64,000 nt of DNA from Roseomonas genomospecies 6 (GTDB lineage: Bacteria > Pseudomonadota > Alphaproteobacteria > Azospirillales > Azospirillaceae): positions 62,001-126,000 of the forward strand of contig NZ_QOKW01000010.1 in assembly GCF_008365375.1 (NCBI RefSeq), in the 5' to 3' direction. Below are positions 35,795-44,520 of the stretch, in pieces. The number at the start of each line of letters is the position of its first letter. Within the stretch, counting starts at the first letter, position 1. The notes beneath the pieces were generated by a model, which was not told the origin of the DNA, did not search any database, and saw only the letters and a program-made list of their open reading frames with translations. The position numbers and the translations under genes were made by a program.

Positions 35795-36364
35795 TCAGGC
35801 TCCCTTTTCGGTGGACAGGCCGCGCAACAGCGCGTCGGCGACCGTGTCGGCCAGCGTGCCGAGCGGAGCCGTCTGCCGTCCGTAAACGTGCGACTGGATG
35901 TTCAGGACAATGGCGCCGATGACGGTGTGGGCCAGCGCCTCCCGGTCGGCATCGACGATGGTTCCCTCCGCGATGCCGTCCCCGACGATGGCGCAGACCA
36001 CGTCCACCGGGGTCTCCAGCCCGTCAGGAACCAGGGGAAGCGCGTCGTGCTGCGACAGCAGGAGGAAACGCGCGCGGTCCGGTGCCTCCTCCGCCAGCCC
36101 GAAGGCCCAGGCGATGACGCGGCGCAGCCGCTGCGGCGCCGGACCGGTTCCCGCCGCCTCGCGCAGGCTGTGCGACAGGGCGGTGTATTCGGCGGCGAAC
36201 AGGGCGGCGGCAAGCTCCTCCTTGCTGGCCCAATGCCGGTACAGCGCCCCTTCGGACACTCCGGCGGCGCGGGCGATGTCCTTGATGGTCGTCGCCTTCA
36301 CCCCCTTCCGGGCGAACAGCGCGATGGCGGCGTCCCGGACCTTGCTGCGGACATCGTTGGACAT
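35795..36364 (-). CDS. TetR/AcrR family transcriptional regulator
   Basis: A 189-aa regulator. The N-terminal helix-turn-helix is clear: AIALFARKGVKATTIKDIA, AAGVSEGALYRHWASKEEL. The C-terminal ligand domain is helical and not typed further. It is the first gene of an operon with the trifunctional acyltransferase and lies 20 bp downstream of a perfect 18-bp palindrome, so autorepression with a lipid or acyl-CoA-like effector is likely. ATG 36364 is chosen; ATG 36385 would place the operator's edge inside the coding region. Confidence 0.9.
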   Translation of the reverse strand: MSNDVRSKVRDAAIALFARKGVKATTIKDIARAAGVSEGALYRHWASKEELAAALFAAEYTALSHSLREAAGTGPAPQRLRRVIAWAFGLAEEAPDRARFLLLSQHDALPLVPDGLETPVDVVCAIVGDGIAEGTIVDADREALAHTVIGAIVLNIQSHVYGRQTAPLGTLADTVADALLRGLSTEKGA

Positions 36365-36384
36365 GGAGTTCCCGTTCAGCACCA

Positions 36385-36402
36385 TGAGTGAATGTTCACT
36401 CA
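36385..36402. promoter_or_regulatory. TetR operator palindrome
   Basis: TGAGTGAA (36385-36392), TG, TTCACTCA (36395-36402): perfect 8-bp arms. It lies 20 bp upstream of the TetR start and 143 bp before the divergent M20 gene, so it could control one or both. The form TGAxTGAA-TTCAxTCA is common for TetR regulators of lipid and efflux genes. Confidence 0.75.
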
Positions 36403-36545
36403 CATCCTGCATGGAATTGTCAGGCCATGCAAGGGTGGTGTGTCGGCACCGCATCCACCGTGCGCTTTGCGGGGGCGGCGGTTTGCGGCAGGATCGTTCG
36501 CATACATTCTCGAAACACACGCTCGAAACACGGGGGAACAGGGAC

Positions 36546-37718
36546 ATGGTGAGGACGATCGACGGGACGGAGGCGCTGACGGCCGACATGACCGCGTGGC
36601 GGCGCGACCTGCACGCCCACCCGGAAACGGCGTTCGAGGAAGAACGGACCAGCGATTTCGTGGCGGAGAAGCTGGCCTCCTTCGGGCTGGAGGTTCACCG
36701 CGGCCTCGCCAAGACCGGCGTGGTCGGCGTGCTGCGCAACGGCGAGGGGCCGGCGGTCGCCTTCCGCGCCGACATGGACGCCCTGCACATCCACGAGCAG
36801 ACCAACCTGCCCCACGCCTCGCGCAATCCCGGGCGCATGCACGCCTGCGGGCATGACGGGCACACGGCGATGCTGCTGGGTGCGGCGCGCCACCTGTCGG
36901 CGAATCCTAACTTCCAGGGCACCATCGCCTTCGTCTTCCAGCCCGCGGAGGAGAACGAGGGTGGCGGGCGCGTGATGGTCGAGGACGGGCTGTTCGAGAA
37001 ATTCCCCGTCGATCAGGTCTACGGCATGCACAACTGGCCGGGCCTGGAGGTCGGCAAGATCGCGCTGCGCCCCGGCCCGATCATGGCCGCCTACGACATC
37101 TTCGAACTGACCCTGACCGGCAAGGGCACCCACGCCGCCATGCCGCATCTGGGCACCGACACGATCCTGGCCGGGACCCAGATCGTCAACGCCTGGCAGA
37201 CCATCGCCAGCCGCAGCGTGCATCCGGTCGATTCCGCCGTGGTCAGCGTCACGCAGTTCCACGCGGGCGATACGTGGAACGTCCTTCCGGCCACCGCTGT
37301 CCTGCGTGGAACCACCCGCACCTTCCGCAAGGAGGTTCAGGACATGGTGGAGCGGCGCATGGGCGAACTGGCGAAGGCCATCGCCACGGGCTACGGCGTC
37401 GAGGCGGAGATGCGCTACGAGCGCCGCTATCCCTCCACGGTGAACGAGGCCGCCGCGACCGAGCTGGCCCGCCGCGCCGCCGCCGGAGTCGTCGGCGAAT
37501 CGGGGCTGGACCTGGACCCGATGCCCAGCATGGGCGCGGAGGATTTCGCCTTCATGCTCCAGCAGCGGCCCGGCTGCTACGTCTGGGTCGGCGCCGGTCC
37601 GTCGGACGGCGGGCGGAACCTGCACAGCCCGCATTACGACTTCAACGACGCGGTCCTGCCCATCGGCCTCAGCTATTGGGTGCGGCTGGCCGAGACGGTG
37701 CTGCCGCGCGCGGCGTGA
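36546..37718 (+). CDS. M20 family metallo-amidohydrolase (hippurate/N-acyl-amino-acid hydrolase type)
   Basis: A 390-aa M20D peptidase-family enzyme. Metal ligands are visible in MHACGHDGHTAML (Cys101 and His residues), PAEENEGGGRVM (catalytic Glu), GMHNWPGL and HSPHYDFND near the C-terminus. The M20D group removes acyl groups from amino acids, for example hippurate, N-acetyl-amino acids and indole-acetyl-amino acids, giving the free amino acid. No signal peptide, so cytoplasmic. ATG 36546 follows GGGGGAAC. It is followed by a palindromic repeat and then by the oxidase/ATC-hydrolase/LIV genes, so it may act on the same imported compounds. Confidence 0.9.
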   Translation: MVRTIDGTEALTADMTAWRRDLHAHPETAFEEERTSDFVAEKLASFGLEVHRGLAKTGVVGVLRNGEGPAVAFRADMDALHIHEQTNLPHASRNPGRMHACGHDGHTAMLLGAARHLSANPNFQGTIAFVFQPAEENEGGGRVMVEDGLFEKFPVDQVYGMHNWPGLEVGKIALRPGPIMAAYDIFELTLTGKGTHAAMPHLGTDTILAGTQIVNAWQTIASRSVHPVDSAVVSVTQFHAGDTWNVLPATAVLRGTTRTFRKEVQDMVERRMGELAKAIATGYGVEAEMRYERRYPSTVNEAAATELARRAAAGVVGESGLDLDPMPSMGAEDFAFMLQQRPGCYVWVGAGPSDGGRNLHSPHYDFNDAVLPIGLSYWVRLAETVLPRAA

Positions 37719-37734
37719 CGGCAACCCTTAAATC

Positions 37735-37757
37735 CCCTCTCCCCAGAGGGGAGAGGG
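37735..37757. repeat. Intergenic palindrome of the ccctctcccc family
   Basis: Perfect 10-bp arms CCCTCTCCCC (37735-37744) and GGGGAGAGGG (37748-37757) with an AGA loop, followed by TTTA. Located 16 bp after the M20 gene stop, it may terminate transcription. Confidence 0.75.
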
Positions 37758-37790
37758 TTTACAAAGGCCACCACGTTCATTCCGGGCGAC

Positions 37791-37820
37791 TTGTACAAAC
37801 CATCCCTATCTCCCTATGGC
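37791..37820 (+). promoter_or_regulatory. Candidate sigma-70 promoter of the oxidase/LIV genes
   Basis: TTGTAC (37791-37796) and TATGGC (37815-37820) with an 18-bp spacer, about 110 bp before the GTG start of the oxidoreductase gene. The match is moderate; the location after a hairpin and before a co-directional gene set supports it. Confidence 0.35.
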
Positions 37821-37930
37821 TTGTGTATGAAACAGGAAAATTACCGCGTCCTCTCCATGGGAATTGCCCGGGTATGCAATTTGTCCCATGATCGGGCCGA
37901 TTTCACCCGACAGATGTGGGACAAGGCACG

Positions 37931-39256
37931 GTGAAGGCGATAGAGAACAAGACCGGCGTTCCTGGAACCGGCGGCATCTGGCAGCGGCCCGACTCCCTGT
38001 GGGAAGCCACGGCCCCGCCGCCGCCGGCCCTTCCGGCGCTCAAGGACGCGGTGGAGACCGACCTGCTGGTCATCGGCGGCGGCTTCACCGGCCTGTCGGC
38101 GGCCCTGCACGCCGCCGAGTCGGGCAAGCGCGCCGTCGTCCTGGAAGCGTCGGAGATCGGGCGCGGCGCGTCCGGGCGCAACAACGGGCAGGTCATCCCG
38201 ACCCTGACGCGTCCGGACCCCGAGGATCTGGTCGCTAGGTTCGGGCCGGAGCGGGGCGAACGCTTCGTCGCGCTGATCCGCGACAGCGCCGAGACCCTGT
38301 TCGCCCTGATTCGCCGCCTGGGAATCGACTGCGCGGCGGAGCAGACCGGATGGGTGCAGCCGGTTCACTCACCGGGCCGCATCGCCATCGCCGAGCGGCG
38401 GGCGAAGCAGTGGGGCAGCCGGGGCGCTCCGGTGGAGCTGCTCGACCGCGCCGGCATTTCGGACCTGCTGGGCACCGACGCCTATTACGGCGGCTGGATG
38501 AACCGCAGCGGCGGCCACATCAACCCGCTGGCCCTGGCCCGCGGGCTGGCCGGCAAGGCGGTGGAGGCCGGCGCGTCGGTCTTCATCAACTCTCCGGTCC
38601 TGTCGGTGGAGCGGACCGGCGACCGCTGGGTCGCGCGCACGCCGGGCGGCACGGTGACCGCCCATGCCCTGGTGCTGGGCACCAACGGCTACGCCGCCGC
38701 GGTCTTCCCGGAAATCCGGACGGAGGTCGTGCCCGTCCTGTCCTGGCAGATGGCGACCCAGCCGCTGGACGAGGCGCAGCGGCGCAGCATCCTGCCGGGC
38801 CGTCAGGCCATGTCGGACACCCACGGCGACCTGCGCTTCATGCGCTACACCGCCGACAACCGGCTGGTCAGCGGCGGCGCGCTGCTGGTCCCCATCGACG
38901 GGGCGGACCGGCTGCGGCGCATCGTCGGGCTGCGGCTGGCCTCAATGTTCCCGACGCTGCGCGGCCTGCGGTTCGACCATGTGTGGAACGGGCGGATCGC
39001 CATGACCACCGACTACACCCCGCGGGTCCACCAGCTCGGCCCCAACGCCTTCACCTGGGCGGGCTGCAACGGGCGCGGAGTCGCCCTGTCCGTCTCGCTG
39101 GGGCGGGAACTGGCCTACGCCGCGCTGGGCCGCGATCCGGCGGAACTGGCGTTGCCGTTGACCGAACCGCGCCCCCTGCCCTTCAACGACCTGCTGCAAC
39201 GCATCGGTCCGTTCAAACTCCTGCAATACCGCTGGAACGACATCCGGGAAATCTGA
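37931..39256 (+). CDS. FAD-dependent amine-oxidase-like oxidoreductase (DAO/PuuB family)
   Basis: A 441-aa flavoprotein of the D-amino-acid oxidase (DadA/PuuB) fold. LLVIGGGFTGLSAALHAAE (about 46-64) is the dinucleotide-binding motif, VLEASEIGRGASGRNNGQ follows as in PuuB-type gamma-glutamylputrescine oxidases, and the C-terminus has WAGCNGRGVALSVSLGREL, the second FAD-contact region. Reactions in this family oxidise amines or imino acids. The substrate here is not known. GTG 37931 follows GGACAAGG; GTG 37916 has no ribosome site. It ends 2 bp before the ATC-hydrolase-family gene, so the two are co-translated. Confidence 0.87.
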   Translation: MKAIENKTGVPGTGGIWQRPDSLWEATAPPPPALPALKDAVETDLLVIGGGFTGLSAALHAAESGKRAVVLEASEIGRGASGRNNGQVIPTLTRPDPEDLVARFGPERGERFVALIRDSAETLFALIRRLGIDCAAEQTGWVQPVHSPGRIAIAERRAKQWGSRGAPVELLDRAGISDLLGTDAYYGGWMNRSGGHINPLALARGLAGKAVEAGASVFINSPVLSVERTGDRWVARTPGGTVTAHALVLGTNGYAAAVFPEIRTEVVPVLSWQMATQPLDEAQRRSILPGRQAMSDTHGDLRFMRYTADNRLVSGGALLVPIDGADRLRRIVGLRLASMFPTLRGLRFDHVWNGRIAMTTDYTPRVHQLGPNAFTWAGCNGRGVALSVSLGRELAYAALGRDPAELALPLTEPRPLPFNDLLQRIGPFKLLQYRWNDIREI

Positions 39257-39258
39257 CG

Positions 39259-39792
39259 ATGACTGAAGACACCAAGGCGTCCGCCTCTGCACCCGCCGCT
39301 GGCGCCGCCCCGGACCACGCCACGCAGCTCCGCAACGCCTACGCGATGCGGGCCGCGTCCTACGCCCACATGTTCGACGTGCTGCGCGAGCGCTACGGCA
39401 CTGACACGGCGCTGGACATCGGGCGCGAGGCGACCCGCCGCCTGGGCGAGGCGATGGGCGTGAAGTACGCCGCGCACGGCCCGGACGACCTCGCCGGCCT
39501 GTGCCACGCCTTCCTCGACGGCATCCCCAACCGCGATTCCATGTTCGCGCCGGAGATCAAGCGCTGCGACGGCGACGCGCTGGAGATCCATTTCCACCGC
39601 TGCCCCCTGAAGGAGGCGTGGCAGGCCCAGGGCAAGTCCGACGAGGATCTGGAACTGCTCTGCAACATGGCCGGCGCCATCGACGGCGGCCTGTTCGAGG
39701 CGGCGGGCTTCGTCTTCCGCGGCGAGACCTGGAAGCCCGGCGACGAGGGCTGTTGCCGCCTGAAGGTCCTGCCCGGCCCCAAGGCCGCCTGA
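39259..39792 (+). CDS. L-2-amino-thiazoline-4-carboxylate hydrolase family protein
   Basis: A 177-aa protein that resembles the ATC-hydrolase family (ring-opening of L-2-amino-thiazoline-4-carboxylate to N-carbamoyl-L-cysteine in the Pseudomonas L-cysteine pathway). Supporting pieces are RAASYAHMFDVLRERYG, DDLAGLCHAFLDG, LEIHFHRCPLKEAWQ with a His/Cys cluster, and CNMAGAIDGGLFEAAGF, followed by GCCRLKV. The Cys and His residues could form the active site. The first ~20 residues are Ala-rich and probably disordered. It lies 2 bp after the oxidase and 71 bp before a LIV-type binding protein. Many family members have unknown substrates, so ATC itself is not certain. Confidence 0.72.
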   Translation: MTEDTKASASAPAAGAAPDHATQLRNAYAMRAASYAHMFDVLRERYGTDTALDIGREATRRLGEAMGVKYAAHGPDDLAGLCHAFLDGIPNRDSMFAPEIKRCDGDALEIHFHRCPLKEAWQAQGKSDEDLELLCNMAGAIDGGLFEAAGFVFRGETWKPGDEGCCRLKVLPGPKAA

Positions 39793-39863
39793 TTCACGCC
39801 CACCGAACGACGCTGCCCAATTCCGGCACCGAAGCCGGCCTTCGCAAGAAAGGTTCACCCACG

Positions 39864-40976
39864 ATGACCGCCCTGAAGACCGCCTCCCTCGCCGCCCTCA
39901 TGACGGCCGCGCTGGCCGGCACCGCTCTGGCCGCCGACACCGTGAAGATCGGCTACCAGCTTCCGTTGACCGGCGAGACCGCCCAGTACGGTCAGGACTT
40001 CCGCAAGGCCGCCGAGATCGCGCTGGCCGAGTTCAACGCCGCCGGCAAGCCCTTCAAGGCCGAGATCGTCTTCGAGGACAGCCGCTCCGACGCCAAGGAA
40101 GGCACCAACATCGCCCGCAAGTTCGTGGACGACAAGGCGATCGTCGGCGTGCTGGGCGACTTCACGTCGGGCGTGTCGATGGCCTCGGCGCAGGTCTACA
40201 AGGACGCCGGGATGCCGCAGCTCTCGCAGACGGCCTCGCACCCCGACTACACCAAGATCTCCAAGTACCAGTTCCGCAACATCGCCACCCAGGCGCAGGA
40301 AGGCCCCTACAACGCCAAGTGGATGCTGTCCAAGGGCTACAAGAACATCGCCGTCATCGCCGAGCAGACCGACTGGGGCCAGTCCGTCGTCTCCGGCTTC
40401 ACCGACGGTGTGAAGGCCAACGGCGGCACGGTGGTCTTCTCCGAATTCTTCAACCGTGGCCTGAAGGACTATCGCTCGCTGATCAGCAAGCTGGAGCGCG
40501 CGAAGCCGGACGCCATCTACACCGGCTTCTTCTACGAGGACGGCGCGCAGTTCCTGCGTCAGGTTCAGCAGCTCGGCATCAAGACGCCGGTCTACTCCAC
40601 CTCCGCCGCCTACAGCCCGAAGCTGATCGAGCTGGCCGGCGACGCGGCGGAGGGCGTGCACCTGACCTCCAACTTCCTGCCGACCGATCCGGCCCCGCAC
40701 ATCCAGCATTTCGTGACGGAGTGGAAGGCCGCCTCCAATGGCGCGGTTCCGGGCCAGTTCCCGGCCCAGGCCTATGACGCCGTGCGCATCATGCTGGCCG
40801 CGGTCGAGAAGGCCTATCCGAACCCGACCCGCGAAAAGGTGCGCGACGCCCTGGCCCAGACCAAGGACTTCCCCGGCGTAACCGGCAAGACCAGCTTCAG
40901 CGCCGACCGCGAGGCCGAAAAGGAACTGGTGAAGGTCGAGGTCAAGGGCGGCGCCTTCGTGCCGGTCGCCGACTGA
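39864..40976 (+). CDS. Branched-chain amino acid-type ABC transporter, substrate-binding protein
   Basis: A 370-aa LivK/LivJ-type periplasmic binding protein. The signal peptide ends ALAGTALA before ADTVKIGYQLPLTGETAQYG, the typical LIV start of the mature protein. DYRSLISKLERAKPDAIYTG and PGQFPAQAYDAV are further family segments. It delivers a ligand to the LivHMGF complex encoded next. LIV binding proteins take amino acids, amides, short peptides or other compounds; the ligand here may be related to the two upstream enzymes. ATG 39864 follows AAGAAAGG. Confidence 0.9.
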   Translation: MTALKTASLAALMTAALAGTALAADTVKIGYQLPLTGETAQYGQDFRKAAEIALAEFNAAGKPFKAEIVFEDSRSDAKEGTNIARKFVDDKAIVGVLGDFTSGVSMASAQVYKDAGMPQLSQTASHPDYTKISKYQFRNIATQAQEGPYNAKWMLSKGYKNIAVIAEQTDWGQSVVSGFTDGVKANGGTVVFSEFFNRGLKDYRSLISKLERAKPDAIYTGFFYEDGAQFLRQVQQLGIKTPVYSTSAAYSPKLIELAGDAAEGVHLTSNFLPTDPAPHIQHFVTEWKAASNGAVPGQFPAQAYDAVRIMLAAVEKAYPNPTREKVRDALAQTKDFPGVTGKTSFSADREAEKELVKVEVKGGAFVPVAD

Positions 40977-41030
40977 CCGGCACGCCCGCTTCCGACCCGA
41001 TAGCCCAACGATCTCCAGCGAACGGCCCGC

Positions 41031-41945
41031 ATGATCGACCCATACTACCTCCAGCAGCTCGCCATCGGGCTGTCGCTGGGGATGACCTACGCGCTGATGG
41101 CGATCGGCTTCACGCTGATCTTCGGCGTGCTGAACGTCGTCAACTTCGCCCATGGCGAGGTCTACACGCTGGGCGCCTTCGCCGGGCTGGTGCTGATCTC
41201 CGCGACGGCCCCGCCGATCTTCGCGGTGATCTTCATCGCCCTGGCGATCGGCGCGCTGGCCGGATTCTCGCTGGAGCGGGTGGCCTTCAAGCCCTTCCGC
41301 CGCTTCACCGACGAGGCGTCGCTGAAGTCGCGGGCGATGCGCGAATCCACCCTGCTCTCCTCGCTCGCCGTGTCCATCGTGGTGCGCGAGGGGCTGGAGA
41401 TCGTGTTCGGGTCGCAGATGCGCTCCGTCCCGTTCGAGTATCTCATCAACACGCCGGTGCGGATCGGGCCGGTGATTCTGGTGACCGGCGACTTCATCAT
41501 CTTCGGCGTGGCCGCCGCGATGCTGATCGGTCTCCAGTATCTGCTGACCCGCACCCGCATCGGCTTGTCGATCCGGGCGGTGTCGAACAACCCGCTGGGC
41601 GCCAAGTATGTGGGCATCGACACAGACCGCACCATCATCATGACCTTCGTCGTCGGCTCGATGATGGGCGCGGCGGCGGGCATCCTGACGGGGCTCTATT
41701 ACGGGGCGATCTTCCCCTCCATGGGCTTCGTGCCCGGCATCAAGGCCTTCGTCGCCATGGTGATGGGCGGTCTGTCCTCCATCCCGGGTGCCGTGATCTG
41801 CGCCCTGATCCTGGGCATCTCGGAGAGCATGGCGACGACCTTCGTGTCGTCGGGCTGGTCGGACATGGTGGCCTACGGCTTCCTGATCCTGACCCTGATC
41901 TTCTTCCCCAACGGACTGTTCGGAGCGCGCCGTGAACGTGTCTGA
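41031..41945 (+). CDS. livH: LIV-type ABC transporter permease, LivH
   Basis: A 304-aa inner-membrane permease with about eight helices. YALMAIGFTLIFGVLNVVNFAHGE is the LivH signature region and SIPGAVICALILGISES the C-terminal pattern. It forms the channel with LivM. Its end overlaps LivM by 14 bp. A charged loop (PFRRFTDEASLKSRAMRES) is longer than in E. coli LivH, as in other alphaproteobacterial amide/amino-acid importers. Confidence 0.9.
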   Translation: MIDPYYLQQLAIGLSLGMTYALMAIGFTLIFGVLNVVNFAHGEVYTLGAFAGLVLISATAPPIFAVIFIALAIGALAGFSLERVAFKPFRRFTDEASLKSRAMRESTLLSSLAVSIVVREGLEIVFGSQMRSVPFEYLINTPVRIGPVILVTGDFIIFGVAAAMLIGLQYLLTRTRIGLSIRAVSNNPLGAKYVGIDTDRTIIMTFVVGSMMGAAAGILTGLYYGAIFPSMGFVPGIKAFVAMVMGGLSSIPGAVICALILGISESMATTFVSSGWSDMVAYGFLILTLIFFPNGLFGARRERV

Positions 41946-42960
41946 CCTGTCGGCGCCGCGCCGCGGGCAGGGCGCGCTGATTCCGCTCCTGCTCGCCCTG
42001 CTGGTCTTCGTCGGGCTACCCGCCCTGTTGGCCGGCTTCGACCGCGGCTATTTCTACCAGATCGCCAATCTGGCGCTGATCTTCATCCTGCTGTCCGCCT
42101 CCATGCATCTGGTCACGGGTGTGGCCGGGCTGCTGCATCTGGGGCACGCGGCCTTCTACGGGGTGGGCGCCTACACCGCCGCCCTGCTCTCGACCAAGTT
42201 CGGGCTGGGCTTCACGGTGACCCTGCCGCTGTCCGGTCTGGTGGCGGCGCTGATCGCCTTCCTGGTGGCGCTGCCGACCATGCGGCTGGTCAGCATCTAT
42301 TTCGCCGTGGCCACACTCGCCATCGGGCAGATGATCTATCTGGTCATGCTGAACTGGGTGGAGTTCACCAAGGGTCCCAACGGCATCATCGTCACCAAGG
42401 GGCTGGAACTGTTCGGCTTCAGCCTGTCGGGCCGGCTTGCCACCTATTACACGGTGGCGACGGTGGTGACGCTGTGCGTCCTGGCGATCGGGCGGCTCAG
42501 CCATTCCTATTACGGCAACGCGCTGCGCTCGATCCGAGAGGACGACCAGTGCGCCGACGCCATGGGCGTGCGGACCGCGCGGCTGAAGATGGAGGCCTTC
42601 ACCCTGTCGGCCTTCTTCGCCGGGGTGGCGGGCAGCCTGTGGGCGCACATGACCGGCTACATCTCGCCGGGCGACTTCAAATTCTCCGAATCCATCCTGA
42701 TCCTGGCGATGGTGGTGGTCGGCGGTCTGGGCAGCCTGCCCGGAGCGGTGATCGGCGCGCTTCTGCTGATCCTGCTGCCGGAGGGGCTGCGCGCCTTCGG
42801 CGACTTCCGCAACATCATGGTCGGTCTGGTGATGTTCCTGTCGATCCTCCTGCTGCCGAAGGGCCTGCTGGGCGAGGTCTCCGCGCTGCAGCTCGCGCGG
42901 CGCCAGTTGGGGACGGCGTGGCGCAACACCGCGAAGGGCGAAGGGATCGGCTGGCGATGA
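41932..42960 (+). CDS. livM: LIV-type ABC transporter permease, LivM
   Basis: A 342-aa permease with about nine helices. Diagnostic segments are YQIANLALIFILLSASMHLVTGVAGLLHLGHAAFYGVGAY and the EAA-like VVVGGLGSLPGAVIGALLLILLPEG near the C-terminus, split here for length. The start codon is GTG at 41932, inside the end of LivH, and its TGA overlaps the LivG ATG at 42957, so synthesis is coupled through the operon. Confidence 0.9.
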   Translation: MNVSDLSAPRRGQGALIPLLLALLVFVGLPALLAGFDRGYFYQIANLALIFILLSASMHLVTGVAGLLHLGHAAFYGVGAYTAALLSTKFGLGFTVTLPLSGLVAALIAFLVALPTMRLVSIYFAVATLAIGQMIYLVMLNWVEFTKGPNGIIVTKGLELFGFSLSGRLATYYTVATVVTLCVLAIGRLSHSYYGNALRSIREDDQCADAMGVRTARLKMEAFTLSAFFAGVAGSLWAHMTGYISPGDFKFSESILILAMVVVGGLGSLPGAVIGALLLILLPEGLRAFGDFRNIMVGLVMFLSILLLPKGLLGEVSALQLARRQLGTAWRNTAKGEGIGWR

Positions 42961-43724
42961 CCCATCTTCTCGACATCCGCAACGTCAGCCGCCGCTTCGG
43001 CGGCGTGCTGGCGGTGAACGACGTGACCGGCCATGTGGACGAGGGCGAGCTGGTCGGGCTGATCGGTCCGAACGGGGCGGGCAAGACCACCCTGTTCAAC
43101 CTGATTTCCGGCTTCACGCCGCTGTCGTCGGGCACCGTCGCCTTTGACGGCAGGACCATCAGCGGCCTTAAGACGAATCAGGTGGCACGGCTGGGCATCA
43201 GCCGCACCTTCCAGAACCTGCGCGTCTTCCCGAACATGTCGGTCTTCGACAACGTGTCGGTCGGCGCGGTTGGCGCTTTGCCGCAGGGGCCGCTCGGCGC
43301 CCTGCTCGGCTCCCTCGCGGGGGGCGGCGCCCGCTCCGCCGAGATCAGCCGCCGCACCTGGGAGGCGCTGGAGGCCGTCGGCCTGACCCATGTGGCGGGC
43401 GAACTGGCGGCCAACCTGCCCTACGGCCAGCGCAAGTATCTGGAGATCGCCCGCGCGCTGGCGATGCAGCCGCGATTCCTGATCCTGGACGAGCCGGCCG
43501 CCGGCCTGAACGACACGGAAACCCGCGCGCTGGCCGACTTCATCAAGCGGCTGCACGGCACCGGCCTGACCATCATGCTGGTGGAGCACGACATGACCCT
43601 GGTCATGAGCATCTGCCAGCGCATCCTGGTGCTGGCCTCCGGACGCAAGATCGCCGACGGCCCGCCCGACGCCATCCGCCGCGACCCGGCGGTTCTGGAA
43701 GCCTATCTGGGGGTGGACGCATGA
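42957..43724 (+). CDS. livG: LIV-type ABC transporter ATPase, LivG
   Basis: A 255-aa ATPase: Walker A GPNGAGKTT, RTFQNLRVFPNMSVFDNV (the LivG-specific Q-loop region), a signature reading LPYGQRKYLEIARAL with YGQ in place of SGGQ as usual for LivG, Walker B FLILDEPAAGLN, and H-loop VEHDM. It pairs with LivF. Start and stop overlap neighbours by 4 bp. Confidence 0.93.
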   Translation: MTHLLDIRNVSRRFGGVLAVNDVTGHVDEGELVGLIGPNGAGKTTLFNLISGFTPLSSGTVAFDGRTISGLKTNQVARLGISRTFQNLRVFPNMSVFDNVSVGAVGALPQGPLGALLGSLAGGGARSAEISRRTWEALEAVGLTHVAGELAANLPYGQRKYLEIARALAMQPRFLILDEPAAGLNDTETRALADFIKRLHGTGLTIMLVEHDMTLVMSICQRILVLASGRKIADGPPDAIRRDPAVLEAYLGVDA

Positions 43725-44461
43725 CCCAGCCGAATTCCAATGGGCCGAATTCCAACGGCCCGATCCTCGCGATCGGGAACCTGCACGTCACCATGGGGCC
43801 GCAGGAGATCCTGCACGGCATCGACCTGACCGTGGCGCAGGGCGCCATCGTCGCCGTTCTGGGCTCCAACGGCGTGGGCAAGACGACGCTGATGCGGGCG
43901 ATCTCGGGCGTCTACCGGGCGAGCCGGGGCGGCATCGCCTTCCGCGGTGAGCCCATCGCCAACCTGCCCGCCCACCGCATCGTCAAGCTCGGCCTGTCCC
44001 AGGCGCCGGAGGGCCGCCAGATCTTCTCCAACATGAGCGTGCGGGAGAATCTGGTGCTCGGCGGCGGGGACGTCGGGCTGGGGGAACTGGACCGGATGCT
44101 CGACATGTTTCCGGTTCTCCGGGAACGGTTGCGCCAGAACGCCGGATCGCTGTCGGGCGGCGAGCAGCAGATGCTGTGCATCGCCCGTGCCCTGATGCGC
44201 CGCCCCGCCCTGCTTCTGCTCGACGAGCCGTCTCTGGGGCTCGCCCCAATGGTGGTCGCGCAGATCTTCGATCTGGTGCAGCGAATCCGGGCGGAGGGCG
44301 TGTCGATCCTGCTGGTCGAGCAGAACGCCCGCGCCGCGTTGCGGGTCGCCGACCATGCCGCGGTGATGGAGGACGGGCGCATCGTGCTGGCCGGACCCGC
44401 CGCCCAGCTCCGCGACGATCCGCGAATCGCCGAAGCCTATCTCGGCGGGCACGCCCATTGA
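43721..44461 (+). CDS. livF: LIV-type ABC transporter ATPase, LivF
   Basis: A 246-aa ATPase: Walker A GSNGVGKTT (Pro of the usual GPNGAGKTT replaced by Ser), APEGRQIFSNMSVREN (LivF-type Q-loop region), signature LSGGEQQML, Walker B LLLLDEPSLGL and H-loop VEQNA. The N-terminus carries a small direct duplication (NSNGPNSNGP) from a near-perfect 15-bp DNA repeat. It is the last gene of the operon; a perfect hairpin follows 60 bp downstream. Confidence 0.93.
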   Translation: MTQPNSNGPNSNGPILAIGNLHVTMGPQEILHGIDLTVAQGAIVAVLGSNGVGKTTLMRAISGVYRASRGGIAFRGEPIANLPAHRIVKLGLSQAPEGRQIFSNMSVRENLVLGGGDVGLGELDRMLDMFPVLRERLRQNAGSLSGGEQQMLCIARALMRRPALLLLDEPSLGLAPMVVAQIFDLVQRIRAEGVSILLVEQNARAALRVADHAAVMEDGRIVLAGPAAQLRDDPRIAEAYLGGHAH

Positions 44462-44520
44462 CGGTTCTTGAAACAGCGCCGCCGGATCAAGGCGGCGGAC
44501 AGGACGGAAGGCTGAAACGC

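Noticed and set aside
33188..36391. A 1067-codon open frame on the plus strand opposite the trifunctional acyltransferase
   Set aside because: Arg/Gln/Asp-rich shadow translation without motifs; the minus strand encodes the LplT-PlsC-Aas and TetR proteins.
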